Origin: Candidatus Melainabacteria bacterium
GTDB lineage: Bacteria > Actinomycetota > Actinomycetes > Mycobacteriales > Pseudonocardiaceae
DNA length: 6,650 nt
Assembly (NCBI GenBank): GCA_903970565.1
Contig: CAJCJE010000436.1
Coordinates: 1 to 6,650 of the forward strand
Reading direction: 5' to 3'
A program made the translations under genes and the position numbers. Positions 1 to 5,742 of the stretch are shown piece after piece. Under the pieces are notes generated by a model. That model made no database searches. It was not told where the DNA came from and saw nothing but the letters and a program-made list of their open reading frames with translations. How positions within the stretch are numbered: position 1 is the first letter of the stretch; every line of letters begins with the position of its first letter.

Positions 1-249
1 GCCCCGGAGCGTTCTAGCGCTGCCGGGGCACTTTTTGGTCGGGTCGGCGTTCTGGTCTTCGGCACTCGCGGTCCGGACGGACCGGGCGAGGTGTTGTTGC
101 GCATCGGGGGTGGCACGGAGACCTATCTCGCCTGGTCGACCGAGCCACTCGCGAAGGGGGTTTCGGTCATGGTCGTCGAGTCGCGCGGAGCGCGGACGGT
201 CGACGTCGTGCCGTGGTCGAACACCTCCGCTCTAGGGTCTGGTTTCTGA
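1..249 (+). CDS. NfeD-like membrane protein, C-terminal OB-fold domain (5' end outside window)
   Basis: Frame 1 is open from the first base to TGA at 247-249, giving the last 82 residues of a protein that starts upstream. After a short linker (about residues 1-14) comes a compact beta-rich domain: GRVGVLVFGTRGPDGPGEV, then IGGGTETYLAWS, then VMVVESRGARTVDVVPWS. This pattern of a Gly-rich start, a central Gly-Thr-Glu strand and a final V-V-E-x-R-G-x-x-V-x-V strand is that of the C-terminal OB domain of NfeD-family proteins. NfeD proteins are membrane proteins usually encoded beside SPFH (stomatin/flotillin) genes, where the OB domain is thought to contact the SPFH partner. That is exactly the context here, since a flotillin-like gene starts 24 bases downstream. 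The transmembrane part must lie left of the window. The tail after the OB domain (about 9 residues) is not conserved-looking. The assignment rests on motif resemblance and neighbourhood. Confidence 0.82.
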   Translation, partial: APERSSAAGALFGRVGVLVFGTRGPDGPGEVLLRIGGGTETYLAWSTEPLAKGVSVMVVESRGARTVDVVPWSNTSALGSGF

Positions 250-260
250 GGTTTTCACTG

Positions 261-265
261 AGGAG
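261..265 (+). promoter_or_regulatory. Ribosome binding site of the flotillin gene
   Basis: AGGAG lies 8 bases before the ATG at 274 and fixes that start. It sits in the 24-base gap after the NfeD-like stop codon, so the two genes are probably on one transcript. Confidence 0.8.
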
Positions 266-273
266 AAACAACG

Positions 274-1188
274 ATGTTCGGTTATCGCGTCCCGGCGCCC
301 GATGAGGCAATGCTGATCTCCGGGGGTAGGAATCGGGGCGCTGACACACCCTTTCGCGTGGTCACCGGCCACGGCACGTTCGTTATGCCGGTTTTTCGCA
401 AGGTCCGGTTCCTGACCCTGGCCATGTGTGAGGCCGAGGTACAGGAAGCGTGTGTGACCAGGCAGGCCATCGCGCTGAACGTGAAGGCGGTGATCGCCTT
501 CAAGGTCGGCAACGACTACGAGAGCATCGTCAACGCCGGCCGCCGGTTCCTGTCCGACCAGGGCCAGATGTCGATGCTGGTCGGCCAGATCTTCGCCGGT
601 CACCTCCGGTCGATCGTCGGCTCCATGACGGTCGAGGAAATCGTGACCGAGCGGCAGAAACTGGCCACCGAGGTCCTGGACGGGTCCAAGGAGGAGATGG
701 CCAAGATCGGCCTGACCATCGACTCGCTACAGATCCAGTCCATCGACGACAAGGGCCTCGGCTACATCGAGGCGATGGCCGCGCCGCACAACGCCACGAT
801 CCGGCAGCGCGCCCAGATCGCGCAGGCCGCGTCGGCGCAGGCCTCGGCGGAGGCCGAGCAGGAGTCCCAGCGCAAGCAGGCCGAGTTCAGCCGGCAGACG
901 CAGGTCGTGCAGGCGCAGTACAAGGCCGAGGTGGACAGCGCGCAGGCCAAGGCCGCTCAGGCCGGTCCGCTGGCCCAGGCCCAGGCCCAGCGCGAGGTCA
1001 TCGACATGCAGACCGAACTGGCCCAGCGTGGCGCGGCGCTGCGCCAGCAGCAGCTGGTCGCCGAGGTGGTCCGCCCGGCGGAGGCCGAAGCGGAGCGGGT
1101 GCGCATCCTCGCGCTGGCCGATGCCGAGAAGATGCGGATCCAGGCCGAGGCCGCCGCCTCGCACAACCGGGTCGCGCTGGACCGATGA
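274..1188 (+). CDS. Flotillin-like SPFH domain protein, main part (frame broken before the C-terminal tail)
   Basis: This 304-residue protein starts at ATG behind AGGAG. Residues about 5-165 form the SPFH/band 7 domain (for example VVTGHGTFVMP at 29-39, TVEEIVTERQKLA at 119-131 and IGLTIDSLQIQSIDD at 145-159). Residues about 170-300 are an Ala/Glu/Gln-rich coiled coil with the repeated EA pattern of flotillins (AEAEQESQRKQAE, PAEAEAERVRI, ALADAEKMRIQAEAAAS). There is no N-terminal transmembrane helix, as in flotillins, which attach to the inner leaflet and oligomerise to organise membrane microdomains. The NfeD-like gene upstream is the usual partner. The chain stops at TGA 1186-1188 immediately after ALDR. 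In homologues as I recall them, this sequence runs straight on into the tail found here in the -1 frame (1185-1415), so this copy looks split. The SPFH assignment is firm; whether the product is functional is open. Confidence 0.9.
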   Translation: MFGYRVPAPDEAMLISGGRNRGADTPFRVVTGHGTFVMPVFRKVRFLTLAMCEAEVQEACVTRQAIALNVKAVIAFKVGNDYESIVNAGRRFLSDQGQMSMLVGQIFAGHLRSIVGSMTVEEIVTERQKLATEVLDGSKEEMAKIGLTIDSLQIQSIDDKGLGYIEAMAAPHNATIRQRAQIAQAASAQASAEAEQESQRKQAEFSRQTQVVQAQYKAEVDSAQAKAAQAGPLAQAQAQREVIDMQTELAQRGAALRQQQLVAEVVRPAEAEAERVRILALADAEKMRIQAEAAASHNRVALDR

Positions 1189-1415
1189 TGATCGACCAGT
1201 TGCCGCAGATCGTCCGGGAGGCCGCGCGCGGCCTGGCCGGCGCGAATGTGAACATCCTCAACGGCGCCGACGGTCTCGGTGAGATGGCCGCCGGTCTGGT
1301 CGGTCAGGGGATGGCGATCCTCGACTCGGTCAAGAAGGGCCTCAACGCGGACAACCCCAAGCCGGCGGCGGACGACGCGGCCGACGGGGACACCCCGCGT
1401 GAGCTGACTCGGTAG
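1185..1415 (+). CDS. C-terminal tail of the flotillin-like protein in the -1 frame (frameshifted or separately translated)
   Basis: This is a 76-residue open frame starting with two adjacent ATG codons; the first overlaps the preceding TGA as ATGA. Its start, MMIDQLPQIVREAARGL, followed by ANVNILNGADGL and GLVGQGMAILDSVKKGL, is the conserved C-terminal region of flotillin-like proteins, which normally follows the coiled coil in the same chain. The last 25 or so residues are a polar Asp/Ala/Pro tail. One extra base after 1184 would join it to the upstream frame with no residue lost (…ALDR-MMIDQ…). I see no Shine-Dalgarno sequence before 1185 and no classical slippery heptamer. The simplest explanations are a one-base deletion or a sequencing error. 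Coupled reinitiation at ATGA, making a separate small subunit, is an alternative. In either case it belongs to the same locus as the SPFH gene. Confidence 0.75.
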   Translation: MMIDQLPQIVREAARGLAGANVNILNGADGLGEMAAGLVGQGMAILDSVKKGLNADNPKPAADDAADGDTPRELTR

Positions 1416-1448
1416 GTGGTCGCGCTGCCCTGCTCGCCGCCGGGCCGA

Positions 1449-2831
1449 TCACCAGGGCGTGATCAGCAGATGGTCGACGAGCAGGGCCAGCACCACCTGG
1501 CCGGTCAGCCACCAGCGGATGCCTCGCCGGGGCAGCAACGCGCACGGCAGCACCAGCCAGACCGCGAACGGCAGCCAGATCCGCTCCACCTCGGCCTTGC
1601 TGAAGCCGGACACGTCGGCGAACAGGATGGCCGCCAGCGCGGCACCGACGAGCAGGGGCACCGCGATCGGTGGCCGGCGCACCGCGACGGCGAGTCGGCG
1701 AAGGCCGGCGAGCGCGGCCGGCCCGATGGTGAAGCAGAACGCGGCGAGGTCGGCGAACAGGAAATAGGCGTAGGGCCGGTGTTTGGCGATGCTCTGGTCG
1801 TAGAGCTGGGCGGTCAGCGTATAGCCGCGCAGCCACCAGAATCCGCTCGCCGTGAACGCGCCGACCACCAGCGCCACCCCGAGCACGGCCAGCACGCTGG
1901 GCCGCACCCGCCGGGTCAGCCCGAGGACGACCAGCGGCAGCAACCCGGCCAGGGCGAGGCCGTAGGACAGGTAGAGCGTGTAGCCGAGCAGTACGCCGCC
2001 GGCCAGCGCGGCGAGATCCGCGCGCCGACCCCGGTGGGTCGCGCCGAGGGCCAGCAGCGCGATGCCCCAGGCGAGTACCCCGGCGAACATGCCGTCGGCC
2101 GAGACCCCGATCCAGACCACCGCCGGGATCAGCACGCCGAAGGGCAGCGCGGCGCGCGCGACGTGTTCGGCCCCCAGCGCGCGCAGGGTGACCGCGACCG
2201 CGACACAGGCGCCGCCGCCGACCAGGATGCAGAAGACGCCGGCCGCGCCGCCGCCGGGCAGGCCGATCCGGTTGAGCCACAGGAAAACCAGGAACGCGCC
2301 GGGTGGATGCGCGCCGACGTGCGTGGTCCACTGGTCCGGTCGACCGTCCACGATGCGCGCGGTGAACTCGCGCAGCATGGCCGGAATGCTGGACACCTCC
2401 GGCACGTCGTGCAGGTACTCGTCGGTGCTGGTGAGTTTGCCGGCCACGCCGGCGGAAAACCCTTCGGCCAGCGCGAGGAACAGCGTCCAGCCGACCGAGG
2501 TGGCGTACGCGGTCCACAACAGGGGACGCCAGCGCAACCGCGCCGCCAACCCCGGCCCGTAGCCGACCGCGAGCACGGCCACCATGATCGCCGGCACGGT
2601 GCCGACGCCGACGTGCGGATGCCACCAGGCCAGCAGCGGCGGGAAGAACAGGAACAGGTCGTCGCCCCGGTGCAGCAGATGCCAGCCCTGTAGGGCGATG
2701 CCCAGTACGAACAGCACCCCGAGCACGACCACGGTGAGATCCGCGGCCACCCCGGTGGGCAGGAACCGGCGCCCTCGTCGCCGTCGTGCCGCCGGCTGGT
2801 CCGCCCCGGTCGGACGGTCGATCACGCTCAT
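1449..2831 (-). CDS. Polytopic membrane protein, GT-C glycosyltransferase-like
   Basis: This is a 460-residue protein with an Arg-rich cytoplasmic N-terminus (residues about 15-22, RRRRGRR) and roughly 10-13 hydrophobic helices, at about 30-50, 57-69, 76-92, 105-122, 195-215, 226-263, 275-306, 311-328, 355-378, 389-404, 419-434 and 443-458. Residues 125-185 form a hydrophilic stretch ending in HVGAHPPGAFLVFLWL (HPPG at 175-178). Near the C-terminus is KAEVERIWLPF (412-422). An HPPG-type segment between helices and a late E-R-x-W-L-P-F segment are features I associate with actinobacterial integral membrane proteins of GT-C type, which use polyprenyl-phosphate sugars. I see no unambiguous catalytic Asp motif, so substrate and activity are unassigned. 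The frame is open further upstream to 2918, but the ATG at 2831 is preferred: it directly precedes the membrane-protein sequence, and a TANNNT box sits at leaderless distance. It converges on the flotillin operon. Confidence 0.8.
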   Translation of the reverse strand: MSVIDRPTGADQPAARRRRGRRFLPTGVAADLTVVVLGVLFVLGIALQGWHLLHRGDDLFLFFPPLLAWWHPHVGVGTVPAIMVAVLAVGYGPGLAARLRWRPLLWTAYATSVGWTLFLALAEGFSAGVAGKLTSTDEYLHDVPEVSSIPAMLREFTARIVDGRPDQWTTHVGAHPPGAFLVFLWLNRIGLPGGGAAGVFCILVGGGACVAVAVTLRALGAEHVARAALPFGVLIPAVVWIGVSADGMFAGVLAWGIALLALGATHRGRRADLAALAGGVLLGYTLYLSYGLALAGLLPLVVLGLTRRVRPSVLAVLGVALVVGAFTASGFWWLRGYTLTAQLYDQSIAKHRPYAYFLFADLAAFCFTIGPAALAGLRRLAVAVRRPPIAVPLLVGAALAAILFADVSGFSKAEVERIWLPFAVWLVLPCALLPRRGIRWWLTGQVVLALLVDHLLITPW

Positions 2832-2838
2832 CCCGAAT

Positions 2839-2844
2839 ACGCTA
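2839..2844 (-). promoter_or_regulatory. Candidate -10 box (TAGCGT) of a leaderless promoter for the membrane protein gene
   Basis: On the minus strand TAGCGT fits the actinobacterial -10 consensus TANNNT and ends 7 bases before the ATG at 2831, so transcription would begin at or next to the start codon. No Shine-Dalgarno sequence is visible before this ATG, which agrees with a leaderless mRNA. No convincing -35 box is seen. Confidence 0.42.
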
Positions 2845-2944
2845 GGGCCGGCTGGTGGCCGATCGCGGCTCCGCGCGCCGCCCGTCACGCACCCGTAAGA
2901 AACCGGCTCATCCACCATGGTTCGCGCATCGGGTCACCGGGGCC

Positions 2945-2970
2945 GGAACATCCGCTCGGCCGATCGGGTT
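2945..2970 (+). promoter_or_regulatory. Possible ECF-sigma-type promoter for the DUF427 gene
   Basis: GGAAC at 2945-2949 and GGTT at 2967-2970 are separated by 17 bases, resembling the GGAAC-N16/17-cGTT pattern of extracytoplasmic-stress sigma factors. A start site around 2977 would leave a leader of about 22 bases containing the GAGGAG ribosome binding site. The match is short and could be chance. Confidence 0.25.
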
Positions 2971-2985
2971 GAGCTGGATACAGGA

Positions 2986-2991
2986 GAGGAG
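2986..2991 (+). promoter_or_regulatory. Ribosome binding site of the DUF427 gene
   Basis: GAGGAG lies 7 bases before the GTG at 2999 and decides that start over the upstream start codons of the same open frame, whose translation is low-complexity and unlike the family. Confidence 0.8.
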
Positions 2992-2998
2992 TTCCACC

Positions 2999-3289
2999 GT
3001 GACCTACCGTGCTACCTGGAACGATGTCGTGGTCGCCGAGACCGACGACGTCGTCGAGGTCGAGGGCAACCCGTACTTCCCCGCCGAGTCGATTCGGTCG
3101 GAGTACTTCAGCAGGACCGACACCAGTTCGGTGTGCCCGTGGAAGGGCACCGCGAGCTACTACACGCTGACCGTGGACGGGAAGACCAACCCGGACGCCG
3201 CCTGGTACTACCCGCAGCCCAAGGACGCCGCCGCGAACATCCGCGACCGGGTCGCCTTCTGGAAGGGCGTCAAGGTCGAGCAGGTCTGA
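2999..3289 (+). CDS. DUF427 domain protein
   Basis: This is a 96-residue protein initiating at GTG with a strong GAGGAG site. It covers a whole DUF427 domain with the family's hallmarks: ATWNDVVVAETDD at the N-terminus, EGNPYFPAESI (22-32), a central TSSVCPWKGTASYYTL (42-57), AAWYYPQPKDAAANIRDRVAFW (67-88) and a short charged end. DUF427 proteins are small all-beta cytoplasmic proteins, common in actinomycetes, usually single-domain, with no agreed biochemical function. The Cys-Pro-Trp-Lys-Gly segment is the most conserved part. There is no signal peptide or membrane segment. It is divergent from the GT-C-like gene and followed by a strong terminator, so it is probably monocistronic. Confidence 0.93.
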   Translation: MTYRATWNDVVVAETDDVVEVEGNPYFPAESIRSEYFSRTDTSSVCPWKGTASYYTLTVDGKTNPDAAWYYPQPKDAAANIRDRVAFWKGVKVEQV

Positions 3290-3314
3290 GCGTCTGGACC
3301 GAACGTGCGGTTGG

Positions 3315-3351
3315 ACCGGGGCCGGGTGTCGTCGTGACACCCGGTCCCGGT
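3315..3351 (+). terminator. Strong hairpin terminator after the DUF427 gene
   Basis: The 16-base arm at 3315-3330 pairs with 3336-3351 around a 5-base loop (GTCGT). All positions are Watson-Crick except one G-T wobble. It starts 25 bases after the DUF427 stop and has no T tract, as is usual for terminators in high-GC actinomycetes. It separates the DUF427 gene from the acetyltransferase gene on the same strand. Confidence 0.78.
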
Positions 3352-3394
3352 GTGCCGCCTCGATAAATGCGTGGCGGCCCTGGTGGTTTCGGCG

Positions 3395-3400
3395 TAAGAC
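3395..3400 (+). promoter_or_regulatory. Candidate -10 box (TAAGAC) of a leaderless promoter for the Eis-like gene
   Basis: TAAGAC ends 7 bases before the GTG at 3408, the spacing expected for a leaderless transcript starting at the GTG. There is no Shine-Dalgarno sequence before the start. The last base deviates from TANNNT. An AT-rich ATAAAT at 3363-3368 is another possible -10 element, but it would leave a leader without a ribosome binding site. Confidence 0.4.
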
Positions 3401-3407
3401 AATCCGG

Positions 3408-4628
3408 GTGGAATCCTGCGCCCTGACCATCCGGCCGCTGACCGAGGCCGAGTTGCCGGCCTTCGTCGCGGTGCTGTGCGAATCGTTTCTCACCGACCAC
3501 ACCGAACTCTGGCTGGATTTCGTGCGGTCGACCTTTGAACCGGGTCGCCTGCACGGCGTCTTCGACGACACGCGGCTCGTCGGCACCGGCCAGATCCTGA
3601 CCAAGCAGCTGACCGTGCCCGGCCCTCGGGTCACGCCGGTCGCCGCGGTCAGCGGGGTTTCGGTCGCGGCCGATCATCGGCGACGCGGCGCGCTGAGCCT
3701 GCTGATGCGTACCCAGCTGCACGGCCTGCACGAGTCCGGCGGGGAGCCCTTCGCCGCGCTCTGGGCCTCGGAGAGTCGCATCTACGGCCGATTCGGCTAC
3801 GGCCTCGCCTCCCAGACCTGCCGCTACAGCCTGCTCAAGGGCGCCGATTTCCGGCCCGGCACTCCCACCTCCGCCGACCGCGTCCGGGAACTGCCACGGG
3901 CCGAGGCGATCCCGCTGCTGGAGGCGATCTACCAGAAGGTGGCCCCGAGCCGGATCGGCTGGCTGACTCGCGGCGTGGCCGGCTGGGCCGAGACGCTCGC
4001 CGACAACGCGGATATGCGGGACGGGATGAGTTCGCTGCGGTTCGCCCTGCATCCCGAGGGCTACGCGGTGTACCGGACCAAGGGCGGCCGGGACGAGCGC
4101 GGGCCCAACGGCACGGTGTCGGTGGTCGAGGTGGTGGCCGGCACCGCGCAGGCGTACGCGACGCTGTGGCGCCACCTGCTGGACATGGACCTCGCCAGGA
4201 CCGTCGACGTGCGGCTGGGCATCGACGACGCGCTGGTTCATCTCGTCGCCGAGCCGATGAACGTGGTCCGCACCCTCTCCCCCGGCCTGTGGGTGCGGCT
4301 GGTGGATCTGGACCGCGCCCTGACCACGCGCGGCTACCGCACCCCCGTCGACCTGGTGTTGCAGGTCGGCGACGCGCTCTGCCCGTGGAACGCCGGCCGC
4401 TGGCGGCTGCACGTCGACGCGACCGGACAGGCCGAGGTCACCCGCACCAATTCCGACGCCGACCTCGCCCTGGACATCGTCGAACTGGGCGCGGTGTTCC
4501 TCGGTGGCACCCGCCTGAGCACGCTGGCCGCCGCCGGGCGGGTCCACGAACTGACCGAGGGCGCCGTCGCCAGGGCCAGCCTCGCCTTCCTCGGCGAGCA
4601 GATCCCGTCCTGCGCCGAGGTGTTCTGA
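3408..4628 (+). CDS. Eis-family GNAT N-acetyltransferase
   Basis: This is a 406-residue cytoplasmic protein, close to the roughly 400 residues of the Eis family. Residues about 5-145 form the first GNAT domain, with the acetyl-CoA binding segment GVSVAADHRRRGALSLLM (83-100; R-R-x-G-A type loop) and LWASESRIYGRFGYG (118-132). Tyr126 here matches the Tyr that acts as general acid in mycobacterial Eis. Residues about 150-290 are the second, degenerate GNAT-like domain, and about 295-406 the C-terminal sterol-carrier-like domain (VDLVLQVGDALCPWNAGRW, LGAVFLGGTRLSTLAAAG). The chain ends in CAEVF; in Eis the C-terminal carboxylate of a terminal Phe serves as general base, so both catalytic elements are kept. 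Eis enzymes acetylate amines on aminoglycosides and on lysines at several positions; natural substrates in non-pathogens are mostly unknown. GTG is the first plausible start and appears leaderless. It is monocistronic between two terminator-like elements. Confidence 0.92.
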   Translation: MESCALTIRPLTEAELPAFVAVLCESFLTDHTELWLDFVRSTFEPGRLHGVFDDTRLVGTGQILTKQLTVPGPRVTPVAAVSGVSVAADHRRRGALSLLMRTQLHGLHESGGEPFAALWASESRIYGRFGYGLASQTCRYSLLKGADFRPGTPTSADRVRELPRAEAIPLLEAIYQKVAPSRIGWLTRGVAGWAETLADNADMRDGMSSLRFALHPEGYAVYRTKGGRDERGPNGTVSVVEVVAGTAQAYATLWRHLLDMDLARTVDVRLGIDDALVHLVAEPMNVVRTLSPGLWVRLVDLDRALTTRGYRTPVDLVLQVGDALCPWNAGRWRLHVDATGQAEVTRTNSDADLALDIVELGAVFLGGTRLSTLAAAGRVHELTEGAVARASLAFLGEQIPSCAEVF

Positions 4629-4630
4629 CC

Positions 4631-4672
4631 GGCACCGGTCCAGGACGGCACCGGTCCGGACGGCACCGGTCC
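4631..4672. repeat. Three tandem copies of GGCACCGGTCC, possible bidirectional terminator
   Basis: The 11-mer GGCACCGGTCC occurs at 4631-4641, 4647-4657 and 4662-4672, spaced by 16 and then 15 bases with AGGAC or GGAC between copies. Neighbouring copies can pair: ACCGGTCC (4634-4641) with GG plus ACCGGT (4647-4648, 4650-4655) with one bulged C, and the second copy with the third likewise. The element fills almost the whole 52-base gap between two convergent genes, so a terminator working in both directions is the likely role. The core ACCGGT is itself palindromic. Confidence 0.6.
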
Positions 4673-4680
4673 GGGCGGGG

Positions 4681-5742
4681 CTAACGCGCCGGGCGGCGGA
4701 TGGCCCGGCCCAGCAGCATCGCGCCGAGCAGCACCAGGTTGGCCACCGTGGTCAGCAGGTCGGGCAACGGCGGACGCAGGGCCGGGTCGAGCAGGATGAC
4801 GTAGGCGCAGCTCTGGTTGACCACCAGGCCCGCCACGAACAGCCGGAACCGCCAGGTCCGCAGGGACGCGGTCACCACGCCACGCAGCCGGCGGCGCAGG
4901 TACGGCGAGAGCGGCCGGAGTTTGGTGGTCAGCAGCACCGTCCAGGCGCCGAGAACCACGACCAGCACCGCGATGCGCGGCCACCAGCCGCCGAAGCTCG
5001 CCCGGCCGTCGGCGGCGCTGGCCAGCAGCGCGGCGAACACCGTGGCCACGGCGATCAGCAGGCCGTACTTGACCAGCGAGCCGAACACGGTGGCCACGAT
5101 GTTGCGGTGGAACACCTCCTCCTGCGGACTGGCCGCGGCGGCGGCGCGGAATCCGCGCATCGCCCGGCCGAAGTGGCCCTTGCGCAGTTCCAGTCCGGAG
5201 AGGTTCGAGGTGGCGAAGGAGTGCTCGGGATCGATGGCCAGCGCCCGGCGGTAGTACTGGGCGGCGAGGTCGAAGTCCCGCGCGTCGCTGTAGACCAGCC
5301 CGAGCAGGACGTACGGATCAGCGTTGTCCGGCGCGAGTTCCACCGCGCGCGCGGCCGGCGCGAGCGCGGCGCCGCGCCGCTGCGGCAGGCCGCGCAGGAC
5401 CAGACCGAGGGTGTAGTGGCTGGCCCACAGGTTCGGGGCCAGCGCGACGAACCGTTCGCCGGAGGCCACCGCGTCGGCGTGTCGGCCGAGTTGGCGCAGC
5501 GCCATGCTGCGGTGCTGCCAGGCCGCCGGATAGCGCGGATCGACGGCCAGCGCGCCCTCGCTGCTGCGCAACGCCTCCGCCGGCCGGTTGAGCTGGAGGT
5601 TCGCCGAGGCGAGCAGGGTCAGCGCGGAGACGTCCTGCGGATACTCCGACAGGTGCGCGGCCAGTAGCCGGGCGGCGTCATCGGCCCGGTTCACCTGCAA
5701 CAGCTGCCGAGCCTGGGTCAGCACCGTCTCGGTAGCCGTCAC
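4681..5742 (-). CDS. TPR protein with C-terminal four-helix membrane anchor
   Basis: This is a 353-residue protein. The N-terminal two thirds (about 3-208) is a run of about six tetratricopeptide repeats with the usual alternation of small and aromatic residues and Pro at the repeat ends (for example ALAVDPRYPAAWQHRSMALRQLGRHADAV in the second to third repeats, and YYRRALAIDPEHSFATSNL later). The C-terminal third has four hydrophobic segments at about 222-243, 254-272, 298-318 and 327-345 with Arg-rich loops, ending RRPAR. TPR arrays are protein-binding scaffolds, here presumably on the cytoplasmic face. The GTG start at 5742 overlaps the TGA of the upstream ATPase gene as GTGA, with no good ribosome binding site, so translation is probably coupled. 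An open frame extends further upstream to 5835, but that part overlaps the ATPase gene and reads as Arg/Gln-rich shadow sequence. A plausible role is to recruit or anchor the AAA ATPase at the membrane. Confidence 0.82.
   Translation of the reverse strand: MTATETVLTQARQLLQVNRADDAARLLAAHLSEYPQDVSALTLLASANLQLNRPAEALRSSEGALAVDPRYPAAWQHRSMALRQLGRHADAVASGERFVALAPNLWASHYTLGLVLRGLPQRRGAALAPAARAVELAPDNADPYVLLGLVYSDARDFDLAAQYYRRALAIDPEHSFATSNLSGLELRKGHFGRAMRGFRAAAAASPQEEVFHRNIVATVFGSLVKYGLLIAVATVFAALLASAADGRASFGGWWPRIAVLVVVLGAWTVLLTTKLRPLSPYLRRRLRGVVTASLRTWRFRLFVAGLVVNQSCAYVILLDPALRPPLPDLLTTVANLVLLGAMLLGRAIRRPAR

Noticed and set aside
35..235. 66-residue Arg/Ser-rich open frame on the + strand
   Set aside because: It overlaps the NfeD-like frame, is low-complexity, and has no ribosome binding site; the other frame carries the recognisable domain.
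450..1184. Open frame upstream of and continuous with the flotillin tail
   Set aside because: Its translation before 1185 is Gly/Arg/Pro-rich shadow sequence of the SPFH gene; only the part from 1185 is meaningful protein.
1447..1464. Small hairpin GATCAC-CAGGGC-GTGATC at the end of the convergent membrane-protein gene
   Set aside because: The stem is perfect but only 6 bp, includes the stop codon and coding bases, and lacks a T tract; too weak to call a terminator.
1342..2693. Long open frames on both strands across the membrane-protein gene (1342-2625 minus; 1416-2693 plus)
   Set aside because: Both give Arg/Gly/Gln-rich translations without domain character and are GC-driven shadows of the 1449-2831 gene, whose frame gives clean transmembrane helices.
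3270..4547. 425-residue open frame antisense to the Eis-like gene
   Set aside because: It is a His/Gly/Gln-rich shadow translation and runs through the terminator hairpin; the sense frame has full Eis motifs.
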